Program-made: the position numbers and the translations under genes
In this document: positions 44,894 through 54,268 of the stretch, one piece after another
How the letters are laid out: the number at the start of each line of letters is the position of its first letter
Position numbering within the stretch: the stretch's first letter is position 1
NCBI RefSeq assembly: GCF_014863585.1
Contig: NZ_CP062253.1
Coordinates: 6,004,001 to 6,068,000 of the forward strand
Length of the DNA stretch: 64,000 nt
Direction of reading: 5' to 3'
From: Pseudomonas gozinkensis
Lineage (GTDB): Bacteria > Pseudomonadota > Gammaproteobacteria > Pseudomonadales > Pseudomonadaceae
The notes under the pieces: generated by a model
What the model was told of the DNA's origin: nothing
Database searches by the model: none
The model's input: the letters and a program-made list of their open reading frames with translations, nothing else

Positions 44894-46597
44894 ATGTCCC
44901 AAGAATTCGATTACATCATCGTCGGTGCCGGCTCTGCCGGTAACACCCTGGCGACCCGTCTGACTGAAGACGAAGGCGTCACCGTTCTGCTGCTCGAAGC
45001 CGGCGGCCCGGACTACCGTTTGGACTTCCGTACACAGATGCCGGCTGCCCTGGCTTTCCCGCTGCAAGGCCGTCGCTACAACTGGGCGTACGAAACCGAT
45101 CCAGAGCCACACATGGACGGTCGCCGCATGGAATGCGGTCGCGGCAAAGGCCTCGGCGGCTCCTCGCTGATCAACGGCATGTGCTACATCCGTGGCAACG
45201 CGATGGACTACGACGGCTGGGCAAAACTGCCAGGCCTGGAAGACTGGACCTACCTCGACTGCCTGCCGTACTTCCGCAAAGCGGAAACCCGCGACATCGG
45301 CCCGAACGACTACCACGGCGGCGAAGGCCCGGTCAGCGTGACCACGCCGAAGGCGGGCAACAACCCGCTGTTCCACGCCATGGTTGAAGCTGGCGTACAG
45401 GCCGGTTACCCGCGCACCGAAGACTTGAACGGCTACCAGCAGGAAGGTTTCGGCCCGATGGACCGCACCGTAACGCCGAATGGCCGTCGTGCTTCCACCG
45501 CGCGTGGTTACCTGGACGTGGCCAAGAAGCGCTCGACCCTGACCATCGTCACTCACGCCCTGACCGACAAAGTCTTGTTCGACGGCAAACGTGCCGTTGG
45601 CGTGCGTTACCTGGTCGGCGCTGCCGAAGAGCGCGTTGAAGCCCGCGCCCGCAAAGAAGTCATCGTCTGCTCCGGCGCGATCGCTTCGCCGCAACTGCTG
45701 CAACGCTCCGGCGTCGGCCCGGCAAAACTGCTGGAAAGCCTGGACATCCCGGTCGTTCACGATCTGCCGGGCGTCGGCGAAAACCTGCAGGATCACCTTG
45801 AGCTGTACCTGCAATACGCCTGCACCCAACCGGTCTCGCTGTACCCGTCGCTGCTCTGGTACAACCAGCCGGCCATCGGTGCCGAATGGCTGTTCAACGG
45901 CACCGGCATCGGCGCCAGCAACCAGTTCGAAGCCGGCGGTTTCATTCGTACTCGCGAAGAGTTCGAATGGCCGAACATCCAGTACCACTTCCTGCCGGTA
46001 GCGATTAACTACAACGGCAGCAACGGTGTGAAAGAACACGGTTTCCAGGCGCACATGGGTTCCATGCGTTCGCCGAGCCGCGGTCGCATCCAGGTCAAAT
46101 CCAAGGATCCGCGCCAGCACCCGAGCATCCTGTTCAACTACATGGCCACCGAGCAGGACTGGCAGGAATTCCGCGACGGCATCCGCCTGACCCGTGAAAT
46201 CATGCAACAGCCTGCACTGGACGCCTTCCGTGGCCGTGAAATCAGCCCGGGCATCGAAGTGCAAACCGATGAGCAGCTGGACAAGTTCATCCGCGAGCAC
46301 GCCGAAACCGCGTTCCACCCGTCCTGCTCGTGCAAGATGGGCACCGACGACATGGCCGTAGTGGATGGCGAAGGCCGCGTGCATGGCATGCAGGGTCTGC
46401 GTGTGGTCGATGCTTCGATCATGCCGATCATCACCACCGGCAACCTGAACGCGCCGACGATCATGATGGCCGAGAAAATCGCCGACAAGATCCGTGGTCG
46501 TCAGCCATTGCCGCGCAGCAAGGCGCCGTATTACGTCGCTGGCGAAGCGCCGGTGAAAGGCAAGGCGCTGCGTGATGTGAGTGCTGTTGCTCAGTAA
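44894..46597 (+). CDS. betA: Choline dehydrogenase (GMC family)
   Basis: The 567-residue membrane-associated flavoenzyme has FAD site [18 protein letters not shown] at residues 6-23, GMC signature [19 protein letters not shown], and active-site His in [13 protein letters not shown] (near 475) with a second conserved [13 protein letters not shown]. It oxidises choline to betaine aldehyde and can continue to glycine betaine. The ATG at 44894 has AGAGGG upstream. Last gene of betIBA. Confidence 0.97.
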   Translation: MSQEFDYIIVGAGSAGNTLATRLTEDEGVTVLLLEAGGPDYRLDFRTQMPAALAFPLQGRRYNWAYETDPEPHMDGRRMECGRGKGLGGSSLINGMCYIRGNAMDYDGWAKLPGLEDWTYLDCLPYFRKAETRDIGPNDYHGGEGPVSVTTPKAGNNPLFHAMVEAGVQAGYPRTEDLNGYQQEGFGPMDRTVTPNGRRASTARGYLDVAKKRSTLTIVTHALTDKVLFDGKRAVGVRYLVGAAEERVEARARKEVIVCSGAIASPQLLQRSGVGPAKLLESLDIPVVHDLPGVGENLQDHLELYLQYACTQPVSLYPSLLWYNQPAIGAEWLFNGTGIGASNQFEAGGFIRTREEFEWPNIQYHFLPVAINYNGSNGVKEHGFQAHMGSMRSPSRGRIQVKSKDPRQHPSILFNYMATEQDWQEFRDGIRLTREIMQQPALDAFRGREISPGIEVQTDEQLDKFIREHAETAFHPSCSCKMGTDDMAVVDGEGRVHGMQGLRVVDASIMPIITTGNLNAPTIMMAEKIADKIRGRQPLPRSKAPYYVAGEAPVKGKALRDVSAVAQ

Positions 46598-46620
46598 GTC
46601 GTAATACCGCGTCACGGCTA

Positions 46621-46710
46621 ATCGCTGGCAAGCCAGCTCCCACAAGGTTTTGCGTCGTTCACAGATTCTGTAACCACCAAAAAACCTGTGGGAGCGGGCT
46701 TGCCCGCGAT
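46621..46710. repeat. REP inverted pair
   Basis: 46621-46644 (GCTGGC subtype) and 46687-46710 (GCGGGC subtype), between betA and the TldD-like gene. Confidence 0.9.
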
Positions 46711-46880
46711 GAGGCCATGCAATTCACTGCAAATTCCCCTGCTTCACAGTAAATCTTCCTACACCCCCTCTTCACTTGATCCTACCCCCTCGCAGGCCTA
46801 CTCTAGTCCTCGCCCAATCGTTTCACCCCCTCCCCGCCGAATCCGCTTCGCCGCTACTCCCATAACAAGGAGGTTCCCTG

Positions 46881-48323
46881 ATGTTCGATTTCCACCCCCA
46901 GCTCAAGCAGCGCTTCGCTGCCTTGCGTACGGGCGCCGAGTTCTTTTCCTTGCGGTATGTCCGCGAGTCCGGCCAGTACCTGTCGGTGCGCAAGAATGTC
47001 GCCGAACCACCGAGCCTGAGCCGCGACGAAGGCGCGATGCTCACCGTTCGGGTCAACGGCGTCGAAGCCTACGCCGCGACCAATGACCTGTCGCAACAAG
47101 GCCTGCAAGCCGCCCTCGAGCGCGCCGAACAACAGGCCCGGCGGCTCAAGCCCCACGCCCTGCTCGACCTGAGCCAGCAGCCGGTTTCGAGCGACCGCGC
47201 CGACTACTTTTCACCCAATCTGGAACAACCCTTCCCGTCCCTGAGCGAATGCTTCGAGCTGCTCGGCGCGGAATCCGCCTCGGTGCCAAAGGATGAGCGC
47301 CTGGTGAATTGGGAAGTGAGCATCGGCATCACCCACGTCGAACAGATCTACCTGAGCAGCGCCGGGGCCGAATTGCGCCAGGCCCAGCGCTTCGTATACC
47401 CGGGCCTGGACGTCACCGCCTACGACGGCAACGACAGCCAGACCCGCAGCCTCGGCCGCGAGAACTTCGGCCAGCAGGGCGGCGCCGACGTGATCAGCCG
47501 TTGCGGTCTGATCGGCGCCGGCCCGCAAGTTGCCGATCAGGCGCTGCAATTGCTGCTCGCGCCGAACACCCCGCAAGGCCCGCGCGACCTGCTGCTGATG
47601 CCTGACCAGATGATGCTGCAGATCCACGAATCCATCGGCCACCCGCTGGAGCTCGACCGGATTCTCGGTGACGAGCGCAACTACGCCGGCACCAGTTTCG
47701 TCAAAGCCTCGGATTTCGGCAGCCTGCAATACGGCTCGAAACTGCTCAACGTGACGTTCGATCCGGGCATCCCGGAAGAACTCGCGAGCTACGGCCATGA
47801 CGACGACGGCACAGCCGCCAGCAAACAATTCCTGATTCGCGAAGGCCTGTTGGTACGGCCGTTGGGCGGTGCCTTGTCGCAGTTCCGCGCGGGTCTGGAC
47901 GGCGTCGCCAACAGCCGCGCCTGCGGCTGGAACCGCCCACCGATCGACCGCATGGCCAACCTCAACATCGAGCCGGGCGACCAGCCGCTGGAGCAACTGA
48001 TCGGCGGTATCGAAAACGGCATCCTGATGAGCACCAACCGCTCATGGTCGATCGACGATGCACGCAACAAATTCCAGTTCGGCTGCGAATGGGGCCAGTT
48101 GATCGAAAACGGCGAACTCAAGGGCGTGGTGAAAAACCCGAACTACCGGGGCATTTCCGCGCACTTCTGGAAGAGCCTGCGCGCCGTCGGCAACGCCGGC
48201 ACCACCCAGGTGCTGGGCACGCCGAACTGCGGCAAGGGCGAACCGAACCAGGTGATCCGCGTCGGCCATGCGTCGCCGGCCTGCGTGTTCAGCAATGTTG
48301 ATGTGTTTGGGGGAGACGCCTGA
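46881..48323 (+). CDS. TldD-family metalloprotease subunit (second pair)
   Basis: 480 residues. The zinc motif HESIGH (near residue 249) is in the TldD-type context MMLQIHESIGHPLELDR. TldD and TldE/PmbA form a heterodimer that degrades unfolded or modified peptides and matures some ribosomal peptides such as microcin B17. This is not the housekeeping tldD by length and sequence, but a paralogous type found with its own partner. Its strong AAGGAGG site supports the start. It overlaps the downstream partner by one base (TGATG). No peptide precursor gene is visible nearby. Confidence 0.85.
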   Translation: MFDFHPQLKQRFAALRTGAEFFSLRYVRESGQYLSVRKNVAEPPSLSRDEGAMLTVRVNGVEAYAATNDLSQQGLQAALERAEQQARRLKPHALLDLSQQPVSSDRADYFSPNLEQPFPSLSECFELLGAESASVPKDERLVNWEVSIGITHVEQIYLSSAGAELRQAQRFVYPGLDVTAYDGNDSQTRSLGRENFGQQGGADVISRCGLIGAGPQVADQALQLLLAPNTPQGPRDLLLMPDQMMLQIHESIGHPLELDRILGDERNYAGTSFVKASDFGSLQYGSKLLNVTFDPGIPEELASYGHDDDGTAASKQFLIREGLLVRPLGGALSQFRAGLDGVANSRACGWNRPPIDRMANLNIEPGDQPLEQLIGGIENGILMSTNRSWSIDDARNKFQFGCEWGQLIENGELKGVVKNPNYRGISAHFWKSLRAVGNAGTTQVLGTPNCGKGEPNQVIRVGHASPACVFSNVDVFGGDA

Positions 48324-49660
48324 TGAGTATTTCCAAGAACCCGTCCGAGGCGTTCAAGGTGCTGGTCAACTGGCTGCGCGATGCCGTGCGCGAGCCGGAA
48401 CAGTTCACCCTGAGTTACGACGCCGAATCCTCGGCCTTCGTCCGTTTCAACCACGCCAAGGTGCGTCAGGCCGGGCAAGTGCAACAAGCCGGTATCGGCC
48501 TGAAACTGATCGACGACGGCCGCCATGCCGACCTGCACATCACTCTGTCCGGTGAGCAGACCACCGACCTGCAACGCCTCGCCGAAGGCTTGCAGCAATT
48601 GCGCGAAACCCTGCCGCTGCTGCCGCAGGATCCGTACCTGCTGCTCAACCACAATGGCTGGCAGAGCAAGAACGTGCAGGAGCATCCGTTGCCAGATACC
48701 GAGCAGGTGGTGGCGGAAATCGCTAAGGCTGCCGAAGGTCTGGATCTGGTCGGCTTCTACGCTGCAGGTCCCATCAGCCGTGGCTTCGCCAGTTCTTCCG
48801 GCGCATTCGGCTGGCATCAGGCCAACAGTTTCAACTTCGACTTCAGCCTGTTCCACGAGAACGGCGAAGCGGTGAAGGCCAGCTACGCCGGACATGACTG
48901 GAACAGCGAAGACTTCGCCAGACGCATCCAGCAGGCTCGCGAACAGCTCGAGTTTCTCGGTCGCCCGCTGCGTACCTTGCCGCCAGGCCAATACCGCGCC
49001 TATCTGGCGCCCGCAGCCCTGGAAGAAATCATGGGCATGCTGTGCTGGGGCGGTTTCTCGGCGCAGTCGATCGCCAGCAAGAGCAGCCCGTTGCAGAAAC
49101 TGTATGCCGGCGATCAGGCATTCAGCCCGCTGGTGTCTCTCGACGAAAAGGTCAGCGATTCGCTGAGCCCGGCGTTTTCCGGTGAAGGTTACCCGCGCAG
49201 CGATCTGCGGTTGATCATCGAAGGCAAAGCGGGTGATCAGTTGGTGGGTTCGCGCAGTGCCGCCGAATACGGTCTGACAGCCAACGGAGCCGGCGGTGGC
49301 GAATCGCCGAGCGCGCTGAACATGGGCGCAGGCGATCTGCCGCAGGCCGAAATCCTCAAGCAGTTGGGCACCGGGTTGTACATCAGCAACCTGTGGTACC
49401 TGAACTTCTCCGATCAACCGGCGGCGCGCCTGACCGGCATGACCCGGTTTGCCACGTTCTGGGTCGAGAATGGCGAGATTCAGGCGCCGGTCAGCACCAT
49501 GCGTTTCGACGACAGCGCCTACAGCCTGCTGGGTTCGCAGCTGGAAGCGTTGACTGCCGAGCGCGAGTTGCTGCTGTCGGCGAGCACCTACAGCCAGCGC
49601 AATACTTCGTCGGCGCTGTTGCCGGGGGCGCTGGTGAGCCGATTGACCCTGACCCTGTGA
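48323..49660 (+). CDS. PmbA/TldE-family partner subunit
   Basis: 445 residues of the TldD/PmbA fold without a HExxxH motif, as in the non-catalytic TldE partner. Typical elements are AFVRFNHAKVRQAG near the N-terminus, and GTGLYISNLWYLNFSDQPAARLTGMTRFATFWVENGEI near the C-terminus. Its start overlaps the stop of the TldD-like gene, implying a 1:1 complex. Target peptide unknown. Confidence 0.85.
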   Translation: MSISKNPSEAFKVLVNWLRDAVREPEQFTLSYDAESSAFVRFNHAKVRQAGQVQQAGIGLKLIDDGRHADLHITLSGEQTTDLQRLAEGLQQLRETLPLLPQDPYLLLNHNGWQSKNVQEHPLPDTEQVVAEIAKAAEGLDLVGFYAAGPISRGFASSSGAFGWHQANSFNFDFSLFHENGEAVKASYAGHDWNSEDFARRIQQAREQLEFLGRPLRTLPPGQYRAYLAPAALEEIMGMLCWGGFSAQSIASKSSPLQKLYAGDQAFSPLVSLDEKVSDSLSPAFSGEGYPRSDLRLIIEGKAGDQLVGSRSAAEYGLTANGAGGGESPSALNMGAGDLPQAEILKQLGTGLYISNLWYLNFSDQPAARLTGMTRFATFWVENGEIQAPVSTMRFDDSAYSLLGSQLEALTAERELLLSASTYSQRNTSSALLPGALVSRLTLTL

Positions 49661-49665
49661 CACCC

Positions 49666-49755
49666 TGTGGGAGCGAGCTTGCTCGCGAAGAGGGCATTTC
49701 ATTCAACATTGATGTCGACTGATTTACCGCTTTCGCGAGCAAGCTCGCTCCCACA
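49666..49755. repeat. REP inverted pair
   Basis: 49666-49689 and 49732-49755, GCGAGC subtype, between the PmbA-like gene and the MFS gene. Confidence 0.9.
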
Positions 49756-49806
49756 TTGACCGAGCTCGACCATGGATATGCACTAACCCCAATCACCAGA
49801 GGTTCC

Positions 49807-51234
49807 ATGCCCAACCGCCCGCCTCTCGACGCCATCACCGCCCGCTGGTTGCCGTGGGTCGTCGCCATCGCTTTCTTCATGCAGTCCCTCGACGGGACCA
49901 TCCTCAACACCGCCCTGCCTGCCATGGCTCGGGATCTGGCCGAAGACCCATTGCGCATGCAGGGCGTGATCATCGCCTACATGCTCACCGTGGCCCTGCT
50001 GATTCCGGCCTCGGGCTGGATCGCCGACCGCTTCGGCACCAAGAAAATCTTCTTCGGCGCGATCCTGCTGTTCAGCCTCGGCTCGCTGCTCTGCGCCTTG
50101 TCGAGCAGCCTGAGCATGCTGATCGGTGCGCGAGTGATTCAGGGCCTCGGCGGTGCGCTGATGCTGCCGGTCGGGCGCCTGGTGGTGCTGCGCGCCTACC
50201 CGCGTTCGGAACTGGTGCGGATCATGGGTTTCATCACCATTCCCGGCCTGCTCGGCCCGCTGATCGGTCCGACCATGGGCGGCTGGATGGTGGAATACCT
50301 GACGTGGCACTGGATCTTCCTGATCAACCTGCCGGTCGGCGTCATCGGTTGCTACGCGGTGTGGAAATTCATCCCCGACCTGCGCGGCACCGAGCGCACG
50401 CGCTTCGATAGCCTGGGCTTCCTGCTGTTCGGCGCGGCGATGGTGCTGATCACCATCGCCATGGAAGGCCTCGGCGAACTGCACCTGCCACACCTGCGGG
50501 TGATGCTGCTGCTGTTCGGTGGCATGGCGTGTCTGGCGGCATACTGGTTGCGCGCCGGGCACATTGAAAACCCGCTGTTCGCACCGTCGCTGTTCAAGAC
50601 CCGCACCTTCGCGGTCGGCATTCTCGGCAACCTGTTCGCGCGCCTGGGCAGCGGCGCCCTGCCGTTTCTGGTGCCGTTGTTGCTGCAAGTGGCACTGGGT
50701 TACTCGCCGTCCCAGGCCGGTATGAGCATGCTGCCGCTGGCCGCTGCCGCGATGGTCGCCAAGTGGGGCGCGCGGCCGCTGATCGAACGCCTGGGCTATC
50801 GCATTGTGCTGACCGGCAACACGCTGCTTCTGGGGATCATGCTGGCAAGCATGGGCCTGGTCAGCGAGCAGACGCCGTACTGGCTGCTGCTGTGCCTGCT
50901 GGCGATTCTCGGGGCGATCAACTCGCTGCAATTCACTGCGATGAACACCGTGACCCTGATCGACCTCGACGACGCCAGCGCCAGCAGCGGCAACAGTTTG
51001 CTGTCGGTGGTGGCGCAGTTGTCGCTGAGCCTCGGCGTGGCGTGCGCCGGTGCGTTGCTTGGCGGCTTTACAGCGGAAGTCGGCAACGACGGCGTTGAGA
51101 CCGTGTTGGGCGCGTTTCAGCTCACGTTCGTGACTGTTGGGATCATGGCGATGCTCGCTGCGACGATATTTTCGCAGCTCTCGAAGAATGACGGGCGGCG
51201 TGTCAGGCGTCCGGAAGAACACATCGAGTCTTAG
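49807..51234 (+). CDS. MFS drug-efflux-type transporter (DHA2, 14 TM, MdtD-like)
   Basis: 475 residues with about 14 membrane segments. N-terminal motif D1-like FMQSLDGTILNTALPAMARDL, motif A WIADRFGTKKIF, and motif C-like GFITIPGLLGPLIGPTMGGWMVEY mark the DHA2 (EmrB/QacA) group; closest by eye to MdtD. Substrate unknown. AGAGG lies just before the ATG at 49807. No neighbouring membrane-fusion protein or regulator. Confidence 0.88.
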   Translation: MPNRPPLDAITARWLPWVVAIAFFMQSLDGTILNTALPAMARDLAEDPLRMQGVIIAYMLTVALLIPASGWIADRFGTKKIFFGAILLFSLGSLLCALSSSLSMLIGARVIQGLGGALMLPVGRLVVLRAYPRSELVRIMGFITIPGLLGPLIGPTMGGWMVEYLTWHWIFLINLPVGVIGCYAVWKFIPDLRGTERTRFDSLGFLLFGAAMVLITIAMEGLGELHLPHLRVMLLLFGGMACLAAYWLRAGHIENPLFAPSLFKTRTFAVGILGNLFARLGSGALPFLVPLLLQVALGYSPSQAGMSMLPLAAAAMVAKWGARPLIERLGYRIVLTGNTLLLGIMLASMGLVSEQTPYWLLLCLLAILGAINSLQFTAMNTVTLIDLDDASASSGNSLLSVVAQLSLSLGVACAGALLGGFTAEVGNDGVETVLGAFQLTFVTVGIMAMLAATIFSQLSKNDGRRVRRPEEHIES

Positions 51235-51291
51235 GGCTATTGGCCACCGGGCTGGTACACTGCGCGACATTTTGTTTTGCAGGCCAGTCCC

Positions 51292-52677
51292 GTGACCACC
51301 ATCGCCACCGCTTTTAATACTTTGCCGCTGTCCGCCGCCATGCTGGCTAACCTCGACTCCCTCGGTTATGCCCAGATGACGCCGATCCAGGCGCAGAGCT
51401 TGCCGGTGATCCTCAAGGGGATGGACCTGATCGCCCAGGCCAAGACCGGCAGCGGCAAGACCGCCGCGTTCGGTATCGGCCTGCTGAACCCGATCAATCC
51501 GCGCTACTTCGGTTGCCAGGCGCTGGTGATTTGCCCGACCCGCGAGCTGGCCGACCAGGTTGCCAAGGAAATCCGTCGTCTGGCCCGTGCCGAAGACAAC
51601 ATCAAGGTGCTGACCCTGTGCGGCGGCGTGTCCTTCGGCCCGCAGATCGGCTCGCTGGAGCACGGCGCGCACATCATCGTCGGCACTCCGGGCCGCATCC
51701 AGCAGCACCTGCGCAAGGGTTCGCTGGTCCTCGACGGCCTCAACACACTGATCCTCGACGAAGCCGACCGCATGCTCGACATGGGTTTCTACGACGCCAT
51801 CGAAGACATCATCGAGCAGACCCCGGCCCGTCGTCAGACCCTGCTGTTCTCGGCGACCTACCCGGTGGGCATCAAGCAACTGGCGTCGAAGTTCATGCGC
51901 GATCCGCAAACGGTGAAAGCCGAAGCGTTCCACGACGACACCCAGATCGAACAGCGCTTCTACGAGATCTCCCCGGAAGAGCGCATGAGCGCGGTGACCA
52001 AGGTCCTGCACCACTTCCGTCCGGCCTCCACCGTGGCGTTCTGCTTCACCAAGCAGCAAGTGCAGGAAACCGTCGATCACCTGACTTCCAAGGGCATTTC
52101 CGCCGTCGGCCTGCACGGCGATCTGGAGCAGCGTGACCGCGATCAGGTGCTGGCGATGTTCGCCAACCGCAGTACTTCGGTACTGGTTGCCACCGACGTT
52201 GCCGCCCGTGGTCTGGACATCGATGCCCTGGACATGGTGATCAACGTCGAACTGGCCCGCGACTCGGAAATCCACATTCACCGCGTCGGCCGTACCGGTC
52301 GTGCCGGCGAAAAAGGCATCGCGGTCAGCCTGGTGGCGCCGTCCGAAGCGCACCGCGCGCAAGCCATCGAACAATTGCAGAAAACCCCGCTGAACTGGGA
52401 TCAGGTGGACAACCTGAAATCCCAGGGCGGTGCCCCGCTGCAACCGCCGATGAGCACGCTGTGCATCGCTGGCGGGCGCAAGGACAAAGTACGTCCGGGC
52501 GACATTCTTGGCGCATTGACCGGTGAAGCCGGCATTCCGGGCGCGCAGGTCGGCAAGATCGCGATCTTCGACTTCCAGTCCTATGTGGCCGTTGAACGCA
52601 CCGTGGTCATGCAGGCGCTGCAGCGTTTGAACAACGGCAAGATCAAGGGCCGTTCGCTGCGCGTACGCGTTTTGTAA
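51292..52677 (+). CDS. dbpA: ATP-dependent RNA helicase DbpA
   Basis: 461 residues. DEAD-box motifs in order: Q motif (MTPIQAQSLP), AQAKTGSGKT, PTRELA, GTPGRI, LDEADRMLD, SATYP, and HRVGRTGRAG. The C-terminal ~75-residue domain (STLCIAGGRKDKVRPGDILGALTGE...) is the DbpA RNA-binding domain that recognises 23S rRNA hairpin 92. It acts in large-subunit assembly. The start is taken as GTG at 51292 (VTTIATAFNTLPLS); the TTG upstream is less likely. Confidence 0.95.
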   Translation: MTTIATAFNTLPLSAAMLANLDSLGYAQMTPIQAQSLPVILKGMDLIAQAKTGSGKTAAFGIGLLNPINPRYFGCQALVICPTRELADQVAKEIRRLARAEDNIKVLTLCGGVSFGPQIGSLEHGAHIIVGTPGRIQQHLRKGSLVLDGLNTLILDEADRMLDMGFYDAIEDIIEQTPARRQTLLFSATYPVGIKQLASKFMRDPQTVKAEAFHDDTQIEQRFYEISPEERMSAVTKVLHHFRPASTVAFCFTKQQVQETVDHLTSKGISAVGLHGDLEQRDRDQVLAMFANRSTSVLVATDVAARGLDIDALDMVINVELARDSEIHIHRVGRTGRAGEKGIAVSLVAPSEAHRAQAIEQLQKTPLNWDQVDNLKSQGGAPLQPPMSTLCIAGGRKDKVRPGDILGALTGEAGIPGAQVGKIAIFDFQSYVAVERTVVMQALQRLNNGKIKGRSLRVRVL

Positions 52678-52704
52678 GCGGTCTTCCATCCGAGGAGGAT
52701 CCCC

Positions 52705-52793
52705 TGTGGGAGCGGGCTTGCCCGCGATTGCAATCTGTCAGTTGATATATTTGTGACTGACACACTGCAATCGCGAGCAAGCTCGCTCCCACA
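52705..52793. repeat. REP inverted pair
   Basis: 52705-52728 (GCGGGC subtype) and 52770-52793 (GCGAGC subtype), between dbpA and the flavoprotein gene. Confidence 0.9.
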
Positions 52794-52834
52794 TTGGTTT
52801 CCGGTGAATTTGAATTTTGTGTGAGGACACCGTT

Positions 52835-54013
52835 TTGCGCTCTACCGAAGTCGTGATCATTGGCGCTGGCGCCGCAGGGTTGATGTGTGCACTGACCGCC
52901 GCCGGGCGCGGGCGTCAGGTGTTGTTGCTCGACCACGCGAACAAGGCCGGCAAGAAAATCCTGATGTCCGGCGGTGGGCGCTGCAACTTCACCAACATGT
53001 ACACCGAACCGAGCAATTTTCTCTCGCAGAATGCGCACTTCTGCAAATCCGCGCTGGCCCGCTACACCCAGTGGGATTTCATCGGCATGGTCGCCAAGCA
53101 CGGCGTGCCGTACCACGAGAAAAAACTCGGCCAACTGTTCTGCGATAACAAATCCAGCGACATCCTCGGCATGCTGCTGGACGAATGCGATCAGGTCGGC
53201 GTCAACCTGCATCTAGACACCTCGATCCAGACCATCGAGAAAGTCGAAGGCGGTTACCTGCTCGACACCACCCTCGGCCAGATCCAGTGCCAGTCGCTGG
53301 TGATCGCCACCGGCGGCCTGTCGATCCCGACACTGGGCGCGACCGGTTTCGGCTACCAGGTCGCCAAGCAATTCGGCCACGACCTGCTGCCCACCCGCGC
53401 CGGTCTGGTGCCGTTCACCATCACCGATCAGCTCAAGGATTTGTGCACCGAACTGTCCGGCACCTCGGTGGATTGCCTGGTGAGCTGCAACGACCAGAGT
53501 TTTCGCGAGAACATCCTGTTCACTCACCGTGGTCTGAGCGGGCCGGCGATTCTGCAGATTTCCTCATTCTGGGAGCCGGGCGACACGGTCGAGATCAACC
53601 TGCTGCCCGATCACGACGCCGCGAGCTGGCTGCAACAGCAAACCGCCGAGCGTCCGAACAGCGAACTGAAAACACTGCTCGGCGAAATCTTCACCAAGAA
53701 GATGGCCAACCTGCTGGCGGACAACTGGTTCGTCTCCAAACCGATGAAGCAGTACACCCACGCTGAACTGGCGGAGATCGCCGAGAAGCTCGGCAGCTGG
53801 AAAGTCGTCCCGGCCGGCACCGAAGGCTACCGCACCGCCGAAGTCACCCTCGGCGGCGTCGACACCCGCGAAGTCTCGTCCAAGACCATGGAATCGCTGA
53901 AAAGCCCGGGCCTCTACTTCGTTGGTGAAGTGCTGGATGTCACCGGGCATCTGGGCGGATTCAACTTCCAGTGGGCCTGGGCCTCTGGCTACGCAGCCGC
54001 CCAATACGTCTGA
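52835..54013 (+). CDS. HI0933/YhiN-family NAD(P)/FAD-dependent flavoprotein
   Basis: 392 residues. FAD site VVIIGAGAAGLMCALTAAGRG at the N-terminus, then the family signature KKILMSGGGRCNFTNMY, HEKKLGQLFC, RAGLVPFTI, THRGLSGPAILQISSFW and the C-terminal GLYFVGEVLDVTGHLGGFNFQWAWASGY. Related to BaiN-type and YhiN proteins; the physiological substrate in Pseudomonas is not established. A TTG start at 52835 is favoured because GAGGA lies ~8 bp upstream. Confidence 0.88.
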   Translation: MRSTEVVIIGAGAAGLMCALTAAGRGRQVLLLDHANKAGKKILMSGGGRCNFTNMYTEPSNFLSQNAHFCKSALARYTQWDFIGMVAKHGVPYHEKKLGQLFCDNKSSDILGMLLDECDQVGVNLHLDTSIQTIEKVEGGYLLDTTLGQIQCQSLVIATGGLSIPTLGATGFGYQVAKQFGHDLLPTRAGLVPFTITDQLKDLCTELSGTSVDCLVSCNDQSFRENILFTHRGLSGPAILQISSFWEPGDTVEINLLPDHDAASWLQQQTAERPNSELKTLLGEIFTKKMANLLADNWFVSKPMKQYTHAELAEIAEKLGSWKVVPAGTEGYRTAEVTLGGVDTREVSSKTMESLKSPGLYFVGEVLDVTGHLGGFNFQWAWASGYAAAQYV

Positions 54014-54035
54014 CCCAAAGCCCTATACAAAACCC

Positions 54036-54125
54036 TGTGGGAGCTGGCTTGCCAGCGATGAGGCCGGCAGATCCAACATCATTGTTGACTGTCAGACCGC
54101 TATCGCTGGCAAGCCAGCTCCCACA
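54036..54125. repeat. REP inverted pair
   Basis: 54036-54059 and 54102-54125, GCTGGC subtype. Confidence 0.9.
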
Positions 54126-54268
54126 GGTTTGAGTGCAAGATTCAAAATTTGAAGTCGGCGCAAGAACCCAAAGGAACACTTTTTGCTGTCAGATGTGATC
54201 GGCGCCATTGCGTCGGCGTCATTACTGGCTCAATTTAGCGGCATCGCCTCGGAAGGCCTTCGCACTTC

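Noticed and set aside
49783..52689. 968-codon open frame on the - strand across the MFS gene and dbpA
   Set aside because: Spans two unrelated well-supported + strand genes; composition (Gln/His/Arg-rich) is typical of a shadow frame.
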